Shown in pieces: positions 12,574 through 25,498 of a stretch of 64,000 bases of DNA. The notes beneath the pieces were generated by a model. The model made no database searches. It was not told where the DNA came from and worked only from the letters and a program-made list of their open reading frames with translations. The stretch lies in assembly GCA_025201805.1 (NCBI GenBank), contig MU619314.1:62001-126000 (forward strand), read 5' to 3'. The DNA is from Parasitella parasitica. Taxonomy: Eukaryota > Mucoromycota > Mucoromycetes > Mucorales > Mucoraceae. The translations under genes were made by a program, and so were the position numbers. How positions within the stretch are numbered: position 1 is the stretch's first letter; each line of letters begins with the position of its first letter.

Positions 12574-15500
12574 ATGCAAGACGATTCTCGTGTGGATTTA
12601 ACTTGTTTGTTAAATTCTTCTGGACAACCGCCTACAGAAGATAGTATTACAAACTTACTTTCTAGTAGACACAAGCGGAACCAACCTTACACCCGTTCAG
12701 GACATCTAAATTTGATCGTCGTAAATCCATACCAGCCTCTGGAGATCCTAAACGATGCAACCCTTCGATCTTATGCTGATATTGGATATAGAAACGTAAT
12801 TGAAAATAAACATTTCATGCAGCCCCATGTTTATGATCTAGCTGCGAGGGTTTACTTCCACATGCGAAGAACGGGTGAAGATCAGAGTATCATACTGAGG
12901 TAAAGATCGGAGTCCAGCTCATAGGGGTGGTCGGAGTTTAAATGAGGGAATCTTAACACAGGGCAGCGCAATGATTGGGTGTATTAATTAAAAAAAAAAT
13001 ATTATAAATAGTGGTATTACTGGTTCAGGCAAGAGTACAACCAGATCTCACTTGTTGAAGCAGATTCTATTATTATCAACACACTCCAAGAAAGAGAATA
13101 AACTGCAGCAACAGATTCAGACCTCCTTGGTTATTTTGGAAGCATTTGGGCATGCGAAAACTAGCCAAAATTCATCAGCTTCGAAATATGGCATGTTCCA
13201 AGAACTTCAATTTTCTGAAAGGGGTAGAATTCTCGGTGCAAAAACCCTCACTTATGCGTTTGATAAATCCAGGGTGACAACAATTCCTAAAGACGAAAGA
13301 ACATTTAATGTATTTTACTCTTTGTTAGCTGGTACGTCCCCAGAAGAGCAGACTGCGCTACACATCAATTTCTCCCCCGAATCATTCAACTATTTGAATC
13401 AATCAAAGCTAATCAAGGTGCCCGAGATAAACGACGAGATTGCATTCGCCGATCTCAAGAGCTCCCTCAAAATATGCGGGTTCAAGGCAAAAACTGTAAC
13501 GCAAATCTTCCAACTGTTGGCAACAATCTTACATATCGGTAATTTGCAATTTCAAGATGACCATGATGCTGGAAGCTTGGCTCAAGAGGCATGCTCTGTC
13601 AAGAATAACGACGTTTTGGAAGTCGTAGCTGCAATGCTGGGTGTGTCACCAACTAAACTTGAACAATCCCTGACTTATAAGCTGAGATTGATCAGAAAGG
13701 AACTTTGTACCATGTTTTTGAATACCCAGGGTGCTGCTGAACAGAGAGATGCGCTAGCTCGGGCTCTGTACCACGTCCTGTTTCTCTGGATTGTTGAGTC
13801 TCTCAATACCAAAATCTGTTTCAACGATGGCGAGCCTGCCAATTTTGTCGGTATTTTGGACCAATTTGGTTTCCAAAATTTCAAATCCAATGGCTTTGAG
13901 GAGTTCTGTGCCAATTTTGCAAATGAAAGAGTGCATCAGTTTATTATAGATCAGCGCTTCAATGATGCTGAAGGCTTGAATGCCATTATGATGCGCGACG
14001 GAATCCCGCTTCCCAAGGTGGCCACCATGGACAGTTCTAACTGTTTGGAGTTACTTGTTGGTAAAGAACAAGATCACACACGTGAAAATAATGTAAACAA
14101 GTCTGCTGCGCTCGGATTAGGCGGCATAGTCGGGGCTATGGACAGAGATTGTGCCAAATACCAGACGGGCGCCACAGATGCCACCAACGCCAACTTTTTG
14201 GCTAATGTGCAGCGTTCGTACGGCTCCCATGCCTCGTTTGCAAAGTCTGGACATGCTTATTCTTTCGGCATCAACCACTTTTCTGGCTCCGTGCATTACA
14301 CTGTGGATTCATTCCTGGAGAAGAACTTGGACGATCTGTCGCCCGATTTTGTAAGTCTCCTGCGCGACAACAGCACAAACACCTTTGTATCCAACCTGTT
14401 TGAAAGCTCTGCCATGGCAACAGAGTCACATCCCAAGGACGACCGCACTATTGTCAAGGCTCAGCTCACTAGCAAGCCCACACGTGCACCATCCATGAAA
14501 CGACCCAACAAACGTCGCAACAACACAACCGCAGCAACAGATGCTGCCACAATGCCAATTCCCGAGGGCGGCGAGCCAGACGCGGACGAAATCAGAAAGC
14601 AGAAGCTCATCAAAGACGCCGAAGACGCCTACCAGAACATGCAAGTGACGACCGTCATGGACCAACTTTACATGACCCTGAGAGATCTATTTTACACCAT
14701 GGCAGATACCCGTATTTATAACATTATTCACATTAGACCGAACGATACCCAATCTGCCGATGTGTTTGATCCCAAGAGAGTCAAAGCCCAGGTGCGTGCA
14801 TTCCTGCTGCCTGATCTGGCCTGTCGCAGTGCTGTTGATTACGCTAATTACTATACATTTTCTGAATTCCTGGTTCGCTACGAAGGCCTTGTCGCTTCAC
14901 TGCAAATCGATCACATGAAGCCCGAAAAAGAACAAGTTCAAGACGTGCGCTCTATCATGAACTGGGTCGAGTCTCAAGCCTTTGTTGGACACGACATGAT
15001 CTGGATTGCGTACGACACCTGGAAAGATCTTGAAGATGGCTTGCGTGCTGCGGAAAAGGAAGAGCGCGATCGTGCCAAGGGCTTGGACACCAAGCAAGAG
15101 ATACTGGGCCAGCATCACGATACGCATCCTGGCATGATTGCGGGTGATATGGCTCCTGGGGGCTATTACCAAGATAGTCAAGATCGTCTGTTACCTATGG
15201 GTGGCGGGGGCTATATGGATGATGGTCTCGGTCACGCTAGAGCGTTTGAAGACGGCGCAAGCTACATGGACAGCGAAGACGGAATGAAACGAGACATGGA
15301 AGGAAGCCAATGGGGAGAAGAATCCGAATGGGGCATGAAGGGATTGTCAGATGGGTAAGTTTGGGCTGCACATACAAAAACTACATGTTTGATTATACGT
15401 ACGGCAAATGTTCATTTTTTTTTTTTTTTTTTTTTTGAATTTGCATAGGTTTGGTCCCAACATGGATATGAGCAAAATGGTTGAAGATTACCATACGCCT

Positions 15501-18500
15501 CAGCACGAGTCTGTCGAAGAAATGCCCATCACAGCAGTGCGTATATGGTGGATTCGGTTCGTTTGGCTGATGACTTGGTGGATTCCCTCGCCCTTCTTGC
15601 GCTGGTTTGGCAAAATGAAGCGTGAAGATGTTCAAATGGCATGGCGTGAAAAGGTGACGCTCTGCATCATCATCCTCTTCTTCTCAGCAATCACCATCTT
15701 TGTCATTGTTGGGCTGGGTGAGGTTATCTGTCCTGGCACCCGCAACATGTTCTCCACTGCCAATGTGCAAGCGCACAGTACCTCGGACGATATGTACGTC
15801 AGTGTCCGTGGTGAGGTTTACGATATCACCAATTTTGCAAAGAGTCAGCACGGCGCCTCTCCTTACATCGGTACTCCCGATTTGATGACTGAAGTTGCAG
15901 GCTTAGATGTGTCCTACTCTATCCCGCCTCCATTGACCATGGCCTGTGCTGGCCTGGTCTCGTCTCCTACCATCAAAGTGATTCCAAATAACACTATTGT
16001 CCTCGCCAACTTTGTCCACAACTCGGGTGACCAGCTCACAGTTGCTACTCTGACCAAGATGCAAGACCCCCGTTGGTATTGGAATTACTTTTTGCCCACC
16101 ATGAGTTTGTACAAAAAGGGGAAAGTTGTCGTACCTGTAAAGCAACTCTACGACGACTATCAGAGCTGGAGTCGTCTGGCGCTCGCCATCAACGGCAGAG
16201 TGTACGACATCAACGACTACATGGCCACGTCAAAGATCTACGATTCCGGCTCTACTGCGAGCGACTACCATTTCTTGCACGCTACCATCGAGGAGATCTT
16301 TAGCAAATTCAGCGGCACCGATGCGACTGATAAATGGAATCAGTACCGTGGCTCCATGAGTCCGGCTGAACAGGAAATGAACATGGCTTGTCTCGACAAC
16401 TTTTTCTACATTGGCGATGTGGATGAGCGCGAATCTGCCAGGTGCATGTTTACCAACTACATGCTGCTCGCTGCCGCTATCCTGATGTGTACCGTCATTG
16501 TTGTCAAGTTTCTCGCTGCCCTGCAATTCGGCGGTGCGCCTACGCCTGAAGACCACGATAAATTTGTCATCTGTCAAGTGCCATGCTACACTGAAGACGA
16601 GGAGTCGCTCAAAAAGACGATTGATTCGCTTACTGTTATGAACTATGACGACAAGCGCAAGCTTCTCTACATTATTGCTGACGGCATGATTATGGGTAGC
16701 GGCAACGACCGTCCTACCCCTCGTATTGTGCTCGATGTGCTGGGCTATGACACCAAGAACGACCCCGAGCCACTGATGTTCAAGTCTATCGGCGAAGGCT
16801 CCAAGCAGCTGAACTACGGCAAAGTCTACTCTGGTCTCTATGAATGCGAAGGCCATGTTGTGCCTTACATTGTCATTGTCAAGGTCGGTAAGGCCTCGGA
16901 ACGCGCCAAGCCTGGTAATCGTGGTAAACGTGATTCTCAAATGATTTGCATGAACTTTTTGAACAAGGTGCACTTTGACAGCGAAATGACACCTCTGGAG
17001 CTGGAAATGTACCACCAAATCAAGAACGTCATTGGCGTCAATCCCTCATTCTACGAATACATCCTGATGGTTGACTCTGACACAGAGGTAATGCCAGACG
17101 CCTTGAACCATATGATTTCTCGAATGCTCCACGACGGCCGCATCATCGGTCTCTGTGGCGAAACCAAGCTGGTCAACGAAGACCGCTCGTGGACTACCAT
17201 GATCCAGGTCTACGAGTACTACATCTCGCATCACTTGGCCAAGGCGTTTGAATCCTTGTTTGGCTCAGTTACATGTTTACCTGGTTGTTTCTGCATGTAT
17301 CGTATCCGCACTCCTGTCAAGAACGAGCCATTGATCATCTCTCCCAAGGTCATCTACGACTATTCCGACAACCATGTCGATACTCTGCACAAGAAGAATC
17401 TATTGCATCTTGGCGAAGATCGCTACCTGACCACCTTGATGATGAAGCACTTTCCCCAGTACAAGATGAAGTTTACAGCGCACGCTCAGTGCAAGACTGT
17501 AGCTCCTGATCGCTGGCAGATTCTTCTATCGCAGCGTCGTCGCTGGATCAACTCGACCATCCACAATCTGTTTGAGGTTGTCTTGCTCCCCGACCTCTGC
17601 GGTTTCTGTTGTTTCTCCATGCGTTTCGTTGTTTTGATTGATCTGATCGGTACACTGACGCTACCTGTGTCTGTCATCTATTTGGTATATCTCATCTACG
17701 TGATTGCGTCCAAATCTGGCCCAATCCCCGTTCTGGCTCTTGCGATGCTGGCTGGTATCTACGGCTTACAGGCCATCCTGTTTATCCTCAAGCGTCAATG
17801 GCAGCACATTGGCTGGATGATCTTTTACATCCTGGCTATTCCTGTCTTTTCGTTCTTCTTGCCAATCTACTCGTTCTGGCATTTCGACGATTTCTCTTGG
17901 GGTAACACTCGTGTTGTTGTCGGTGACAAAAAGCAAAAGAAGATCATTGTTGCTGACGACGAAAAGTTTGATGAAAAGATGATCCCTCTCAAGAAATGGA
18001 GCGTTTATGAGCAGGAGCTCTGGGAAATGGGTTCTACTGGCAGCAAGGAAACTGGTGTCACTGGCAATACGTATAGAAGCCATCAGACGTACGGCTCTCG
18101 AGGCAACCAGTCGGGCATGTTTGATAGCCGCACGCAAACCGGCGGCAGTCAAGCCGGTGGCGAGTATGACTATTACCGTGACACCAATGTCTCTGGCTAC
18201 GAGAAGCAACGTGGAGCAGGTGTTCGCTCCCAAAGTCCTATGGGCTTTGGTGGCTCTGTGATCGGCCCTGGATCAGAATATGGAGGCGCCGCTACACAGG
18301 ATTTCATGATGACACCGCCCATGCCTCGTGGATCGCAAGCAATGTCTATTCATAGCTTCGGACCAGACTATGCCGCCAGCGGCCATATGACGCCAATGAT
18401 GGGTAATGCCAGCTTTATGATGGGCCAGCAGGACAGAGCGAGTATGATGTACGATAATAGATCGAGCGCCATGATGGGTCAGAGCGAGTATGAGATGCCA

Positions 18501-18655
18501 ATGCGTCCTATGAGCCAGTTCTCCATCCCGCTGTCTCAGGGAGGAATGCAGCCAATGACTCCACCTGGCTTCCCAACAGACGATGAGATTTTGTCCGAAA
18601 TTAGAAACATACTCCAAACGGCTAATTTGATGAGTATAACCAAAAAACAAGGTAA

Positions 18656-18686
<31 letters not shown>

Positions 18687-18823
18687 AAACCAGGGAATGA
18701 TCACTGACATGTTGCTTTATTGTAGTTCGAGAACAATTAAGCGCCTTCTTTGGATTTGACATGACTCCTAAAAAAGAATACATCAACACAAGCATCGAAT
18801 ACATTTTGCAAGGTCGTATGTAG
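12574..18823 (+). CDS. Chitin synthase with myosin motor-like domain (class V/VII type)
   Basis: Plasma-membrane enzyme polymerising N-acetylglucosamine from UDP-GlcNAc into wall chitin; the motor-like domain ties secretory vesicles to growth sites. Four exons (introns about 12901-13012, 15356-15446, 18652-18725) give roughly 1,990 residues. The myosin-like head holds a P-loop GITGSGKST, a switch I-like QNSSASKYG and a switch II-like LDQFGFQNF. A membrane-flanked cytochrome b5-like domain follows (VRGEVYDITNFAK). The chitin synthase 2 domain has the donor-site VDSDTEV, LGEDRYLTT and the catalytic SQRRRW, followed by several membrane helices. The tail is Met/Gly/Ser-rich and ends in a DEK_C domain (TDDEILSEIRNIL ... 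TSIEYIL). All synthase motifs are intact. The motor P-loop and switches depart from canonical myosins, as is common in these fusions, so ATPase activity is uncertain. Confidence 0.95.
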
Positions 18824-19010
18824 GGAAAAAGCTTATTTATTCATCCATGTAAAAAAAAAAAAAAAAAAAAAAAAATTTACTACAAAAAATATTGCACGCA
18901 CACACACACAGACACAAACACGCATACATAACTCCAATACAAACTTCATTTATATTAATTAAAACATTTAATAATTTGGGATTGATCTCGTTCTTTTTCA
19001 TCTTTTATCA

Positions 19011-21274
19011 ATGCGATCACTTGATGTCCAAACGCTTCCATCATTTGCAGCAGCATTACACACGACAGCAGATTTTTCCATGGCTGTAGCATGCTATGAC
19101 GCCAGTCTAAATAAGCATATGCAAGTACAGCATCATACAATGCTTCATTTCAAACAGTTGCGAGTATGTTTACAAAATATTTCCGTCTTCACTACTGCGA
19201 GCTACAAACTGGTAGTGGAGCACAACTGATCAATGGTTAAAAAAGCGACCTTCCAAAATGTTTTTCTTTCCTTTCTTTTTTCCTACACATTATATGTTCT
19301 CTACCTTGAGCGATACCAAGAAGGAAAAGCTTAAAGATGCAGTCTTAGGTTTGCATTGGGCCGCAACTACTGGCAACGTCGGTAAATATGCAATTATCCA
19401 CATATAAAATGTCAACAAAAACAATGCTTGTCCGTAACACAAATATACTACTACAGGCCTTATCAAATTCGCGCTAGACCACGGCGTACCGATAGACTCA
19501 GTCGTCAATGGGTTTGTCTCTTTGCAATTGGCTTGTATAAGCGACAACAACATAGCTGCTGTGCAGTATCTGATCGATAGAGGTGCTGATGTAAATATAC
19601 AAAAGTATGGATGATACAAAAGTGATGTAAAAATTTGGCTATTTATTCTTCCCACATGATGTAATCTTTAGATGGTCAAAGAAGCACAGCGTCGATAAGA
19701 CCCAAGCGATTCCAGGCGCAACAGGTTCTACTGCGCTTCATGTAGCCTCTGCCAATGGATGTGTCAAAATTGTCGACCTTCTAATCAGGAATAATGCCCG
19801 CATTGAAGTGAAAGACAAATATGGGTCAACTCCTCTAGACGTTGCACAAGCAAAGCATGAAACTGAAGTTGTAAAACTGCTGCTAGCCGCCCGAGAAAAA
19901 CAACAACAACAGCAAAGACACCAAAAGCATCGTTCCATGTCTTGTGGCAATGACGACGGTCAAAATAGCACCCAAAAGTCAGTCGACTCGGTTGCCATGA
20001 CACACAAAAGAACTAATTCGGACAAACAGCCTCGAATAAGGAGACCGAGCTTGCCATCGATATTTGAGGGACATGGCTACCTTCCTCCGCAAAACTTGCC
20101 GTCTTTTATTAGCATGACGCCATCCTCATCGTCGACAATTACAGCAAGCAGTAGCAGCAATATGGAGCCATCGTCAAGACGGAGCTTTTCGGGGCACAGA
20201 CCATCCTTGTCCGAAGAACAACACAATACAGCGCATTCTTGTCCAGCAACGCCTCGGACCTCACTAGATGTCTTTGGCAACAGCAAGCGATCTCAAAACC
20301 GCAATATACCCTACATAAATCGATCGCCTCGCTCGTCTGACGATTCATATGCGATGGTGTACTCGACATCGCCTTCTCAAGGAAACCTGGTTAATCCAGA
20401 GGTTGCTGCTGTTGACGGGCATCCCGATTGGTACGGCTACGGCGTCGTTAATCCTTACGATGAAGACGATAATTATCTACTGTCACTAGAACGAAGGGCC
20501 TACAATCTAAGCTGCAATGAAAATGGGGAGCTGGAAAGACATTCGCAAGAGTTCTCAAGACGGTCCGTACACAGTGATTCAGCCACTGTCTCGCGCCGAC
20601 GAAGGTCAACTGTCTCCAGCGATGACCAGCAGCACGACCTTTACATCCATGCTATGAGGAATGATTCGTCTGATTCGGGGAATAAGCTACGGACCACAGC
20701 TTTAAAGAATGCAATGGCTGCTGCCAGCAGTAACAACAATAATCCCACGAGCAACGCTTTTGATTTCGACGAAGAAGAGGGCTATGATGGTGAGCTAGAC
20801 GACGAAGAAAACGATGAGGAAGAGGAGGAGGAAGAGGAAGAGGAAGAGGAAGAGGAAGAGGAAGAGGAGGACGAAGCCTATAGCAACGAGTCTTTGCCTC
20901 GTCCCTCTGTTGTCTTGGACAGTGGACCAGAAGCAGACCTTGTACGCTATCGATTTTTACAGCAAGATGTTGCTGATACCATGACTACGTCTCATCATAC
21001 AGATCCTTCACACCATGCCGAAGCCAAGAAAGGGTGGTTCAGCGGGTTCGGAAAGGACACAGTGAGAAATTCCTTGGATACGCATTCGCGCAGAAGCTTG
21101 GATTTCAGACCTAGCTTTGAGAGCTTTACTCAGCTTGCTAAACGGGGAGTGCCTCATATTCTCGGTCAAGATGATGATTCATCAGACGACGACGAAGACA
21201 GAAATCATCATCAGCAGCAGCAAAGAATTGGTTTTTTTTCAAGATGGGCTCCTGCTTGGTCCAGAAAGCAATAG
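19011..21274 (+). CDS. Ankyrin-repeat protein with acidic low-complexity tail
   Basis: Ankyrin repeats are clear: LHWAATTGNVGLIKFALDHG, LQLACISDNNIAAVQYLIDRGADVNIQ, TALHVASANGCVKIVDLLIRNNARIEVKDKYG and TPLDVAQAKHETEVVKLLLA. Introns inside them (about 19382-19456 and 19604-19672) are phase-consistent. Downstream is a long Ser-rich, disordered region with a run of about 20 Glu/Asp near 20815-20872 and a C-terminal GFFSRWAPAW. The first exon is uncertain: 19011-19163 ends at a strong GTATGT donor and can join in frame at 19323 (HFKQLR to KEKLKD), but the gene could instead start at the ATG at 19293. No catalytic domain; a scaffold role is inferred. The exact family is not recognised. Confidence 0.75.
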
Positions 21275-22433
21275 GTTCTCAATCTCCTCACATTATGTAT
21301 CTATTCATTTTCAACAACTCCCTCCTTCTCTCTTTCTCTCTTCTCTCTCTCTCCTCTTCATTTGTCTCCTCTGGTGGATACCCATACTGTATCTGTACAT
21401 AAACCTCCCCCCCATTTGTAATTTTTGGCCGCATGACAAGTCATTTGGTAATTCTTCTTGGATTTCTATTATAATGACATGCAGGGAAAATATGTCTGAA
21501 AGCGTATTGTTCTAACCAGAATCCCTTTTGTCTTTTTGCAAGGCCCTGTCATTGTTGTTGCTCGCTCACCCAACATTCAACACTAAAATGGTAATAGCGG
21601 TGGAGACATTCAAATCCCGACTTCTTCGTGGCTGGATCTCCAGATCATCGATTTGGCCGTTTCTGAATTTTTGTCAACTGTTTTTTGAAAGTTACTTGAT
21701 AAACCAACAATAAAGTAGCCATACCGTACTAATAAGAACTTGTGTGTAATTCAACTGCACATCGAATGGTGCTATTTGCGACAGAGAAATGCTGCAGAGA
21801 TTTTGCGTAAAATCAAAAAATCGAAAATCTTGAAAATTAGCTTAAAGTCAAAATTACCCTAATGTAATACCAGATAAAAGTCTTCCAAGCAATGCAAGTA
21901 CACTACATGGTCATTTTACTCTGCTATATACCTTAGTAAAAACCCTCGTTTTTCAAGCGAAAAATACGATAAACTGAAAATTGACGATTTGAACGCACCA
22001 TCATAAGGCCTTGAGGGTCGAAATTTGAAGGATTTTTCATGAGCCAAAATTTTATAGATAATGCAACAGAAAGTTGGTACGAATAATAAGGTACCGTTTC
22101 CTGCCTTTCTGGGCGCCTAAAACGGCTAGAAACACCTCAATAACATACCTGGAATATGCTGGATTTTAGTAAATAACCCGGTATTTGATGGAATCTTTTG
22201 TATAATATTGATCGGTTTATTGATTTTGCCATGAAGGTGCAGACATTTGACTCTATAATTTCATAAAAGCGGTTGTTTATCTCAAGTAACACAACAATGC
22301 AATGTTACCCTAGCAAACATATTTCATGGATTTTTACTGTATTGATATCCCTGCCCTCATTGAGAGAGGAAGGTTTTACCTGCTTTTATTGGAAAATAAA
22401 ATCAAAATCAGTAACAAAAAAAAAAGAAAGTGT
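21275..22433. other. Convergent intergenic DNA, ankyrin gene to metacaspase
   Basis: The first 150 bases are CT-rich 3' sequence. From about 21740 to 22330 the DNA is AT-rich and unlike coding sequence; short frames do not resemble proteins. It could be an old non-coding repeat, but no terminal repeats or target duplications are visible. Confidence 0.4.
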
Positions 22434-24122
22434 TCAACAGACGAACTGAAGGTTCACATCGATAGGATGCGACGCGCTCAATTGAGGACGTTGAGAGTAC
22501 TTGTCACGAAGAATTTGACGAACACTATTCAGCAATGCCTGATATGATTGATCAGGGTTTTCCCTCAGAGTGGCTATTATGTGGATTGAAAATGATTAAA
22601 AAAAATAAATAAGGGGGGTACCATGAATATATAAAAGCTTACTAGTGAAGGCGTAGCTCATAGCTCCAGTTGATTTTCCAGCCTCTTGGGCATCAGCAGA
22701 TGTCTGGTCATCTTTGCACCCAGAAAACATGATAACATCGGCCTCAGAAAAGTTGCGCTGTCTCTGCTCTTCTTCTACCTCATGAGCAGATAGTATGCCT
22801 TTACCCAGCTCAATCAACGAAGAAATAGCTCTTCTAGTATCACCTGAAGCATAAGACAGACCGGCGGAAATTAAGCCCTTTCCAGCATCCTTGAACAGAT
22901 TTTGATCCTTGATGACGCCTTTGGTAGAGTAGACAAATCTAGTAGGAAATACACATATGTAAAAAGTTAACAATGACAAAAATATATTTTCAGGACGCTT
23001 TGGTGACATACGGCAGGTCTAAAGCTGTCCCTGAATGACAACTGTCAAAAATACATGTCAAACGACTTCCTTTGACAAGCGGGCGCACCATGGTATCATG
23101 CATTACGTCATCTACTATTTGGCCAGATGTTCCCTCATAGCTTTCAAAATCAACAGGGTATATCGTCTCGTCATAGCCATCATCTTCGTCTCCATGCTCA
23201 TCACGAATGCGGCCACCATGGCCACTGTAATGGAAAAAGAAACTAGAGTTGCAAAACTAAGTATTGCAAGAATACTACGGGTACGTGTTGCACACTTACG
23301 AATCATTAGACTTTGAATCAGAGACGAGCCACTGCATTGCAGACAGGATATTGGCCCTTGTGGGGAAGAATTCGGTATCTTGGGGTTGGTCATCTGTCAA
23401 AATGACCATATCGTCTTGATGGAATCCATACATTGAGATGAGAAACTCCTTGATGTTGTGTACATCGTTGATACAGCCACTGAGCTCATTCTCTGTATTA
23501 AAGTAGTTGATGCCAATCAAAAGAGCCCTCTTGCGTCCTCGGCCTATGCGCAGGATATAGATTGATTGTTAGGTTATCAGGCGTGTAAATTTTGTTTAAT
23601 GTGAGGCAACTCGTACAGTTTGACAATTTGAAATCAGGAGCTCCATGGCTTTTCAATTTGGGGTCCACATGAAGAAAGAAATCACTATCCTCGCTATAGT
23701 TGTTCTCCCCATAAGGCACTGAAATAAGAAAAATGTAAACGTTCAGCACAAAGATCTCTTTTTCGCTTTTCCTTTTAACCGATCAAAGCACAAAAATGCA
23801 AGAAAGGGGTTGGGGGGCTGAAGCCGGAAAAACTAAATACTACGATTTATATGTGTAGTTACCTGGAGTAGAAGGCTGATTTTCTGATTGAAATGGAGGT
23901 TGTGGATAATTGGGATTAGGATATTCAATATCGTTTGGGGTAAAAGAGGGATCATGTACATCGGATCCAGGCTGTGCCTGACCTGGAGAAACAGGGTATT
24001 CGTACTAAGAAGGGCCATTATTAAATCATTCGTGAATATACATATATATTTGTATCTAATTTTACCTGATAGCCTTGACTTGATGTTGTGTGTGTCGGAT
24101 AGCCGTAATCAGAATCTCCCAT
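22434..24122 (-). CDS. MCA1: Metacaspase (type I caspase-like cysteine protease)
   Basis: Arg/Lys-specific, calcium-dependent cysteine protease of the C14 family, linked in fungi to stress, ageing and aggregate clearance. The minus-strand ATG at 24122 starts a Pro/Gln/Tyr-rich prodomain ([19 protein letters not shown], then [10 protein letters not shown]). The p20 domain begins [22 protein letters not shown], carries the catalytic His in FFHYSGHGG and the catalytic Cys in FDSCHSG, followed by [16 protein letters not shown]. The final exon, which the spliced frame needs, encodes [12 protein letters not shown] and ends [11 protein letters not shown], the typical metacaspase ending. Six or more exons; the prodomain is shorter and less repetitive than in many ascomycetes. 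All catalytic residues are present. Confidence 0.93.
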
Positions 24123-25498
24123 TTTTTTTATTTTTTTTTATTTTTTTCTGGCGTTTTGCTCTAGGTATCAAGTGAAAATGATTCAAGCTAAAAGAACAAG
24201 AAAAAAGCAAAAGGGCTTTGAAGATGTGCTGATCGCTTGATTTTCTGCAAGTCGGGATTAGACTATTAGATGCTTGAAATAGAAACAATTGAGATTAAGG
24301 ATAGAGCTTGCTATAGAAATCAAACATGCACACATTAATTGACTTTGAGGCTGGCTTCCACTATTTGTTATGATACTACTTTCTCGCATTTCTTTCAATA
24401 AATGGGGGTTAATTTCTGAGGTTTATTTTAGGTGGAAGATGTGATTAACGTAGGACACGCATAATTCAATGGATTGTATTCGATTACCTGTGCAATCAAA
24501 GAACAAAACATTCAAACAGTGCCAGACTTGAAGCATATGAGGGTGAGTTTGCTCATGCTTTGAGCTGGCACGTCATCAAAGTGACAAATACTATAATCAA
24601 TACGAATTTTGAGGACCATCCAAGCGTCTAGAATTGCCCTCGGTCTGAAACACCATTCTCAAAGAGACTGCTGATAAAATTGTGGACCTGGCACCAAGCG
24701 GTTCAAAATCCATCAAGATTTTTAATGCTCAATCAAGTAGAAGCTTGAACCTATGCTCGATTTACAATATTTGCTAAAATCAAATCTTGAAGTTGCTCCT
24801 CCATCGTCAACATTGCAGCATAAAGATATGGGATTGTCGTCTTCTGAGTAGCTACATAATTTGATTTGATCTATTTAAGTTGTTAAAAAACTTCTCGGAA
24901 GACGACAACCCCATTGTTGGTGAATTTGCCAGCCTGATCTTCTATTTCAGAGGAGCTTTTCTTTTCTAAAAATTGGCCATTTGCTCACGAATGTTTGTAA
25001 CAATTGTTTATGTAAAATGTGATTTCGTTCATTTTGTTTAATTAGCTTTGTGTTAAATGGGACAGTCTACTGCAGGCGCTAGCTGTGCACTCTTCATTGG
25101 AACGAAAGTCGAAAAAAAATCACTGTAGCAAAACAAAGGTCGAGTTTTCTTTCACCTTAGTTGGGAGGGGAGGTGGGGGTGGGGGCGGAGACTGCTCGTT
25201 ATAACGAAAGTAAAATGAGTCTAATATCTGAAAATAGGGCCTCCCTAATAAACCATATATCACTTTTTTGACCTTTGATGTTTATTATTAACGCAAACTG
25301 AGATTGCAAAACTTGCAATCTAGGTTAGTCGAATGCACAGTATTGGCAGGCTCGAAAGCGCCAATTGAGAGCTATCAAAAGCGTTGATGGGGTTGTTCAA
25401 AAGCGCAAGAATTTGACAATGTGATAGTAAAGTATTAGTATTTACTTATTTATGAGTGTATGATGTGATAAAAATATAAAGCAAAGGAGGTATGTGCA
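24123..25498. other. Intergenic DNA with an imperfect inverted repeat
   Basis: 1.4 kb without a supported gene. It contains the inverted repeat at 24829-24911 and a G-rich stretch near 25166-25192. No tRNA is evident; a B-box-like GGTTCAAAATCC near 24700 lacks a matching A box. Confidence 0.4.
24829..24911. repeat. Imperfect inverted repeat, arms about 23 bp
   Basis: The arm near 24829-24851 (TGGGATTGTCGTCTTCTGAG) and the arm near 24889-24911 are reverse complements at about 20 of 23 positions, separated by about 37 bases. Read outward, each arm encodes Ser-Glu-Asp-Asp-Asn-Pro-Ile, so it may be a pair of diverged element ends or fragments rather than a functional hairpin. Confidence 0.6.

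Noticed and set aside
16230-17018. Long minus-strand frame (about 260 codons) opposite the chitin synthase
   Set aside because: It is an antisense shadow of a strongly conserved coding exon and resembles no family.
24690-24712. tRNA B-box-like GGTTCAAAATCC
   Set aside because: No A box, acceptor stem or cloverleaf could be built around it; the same holds for GGTTCGAAC near 51820.
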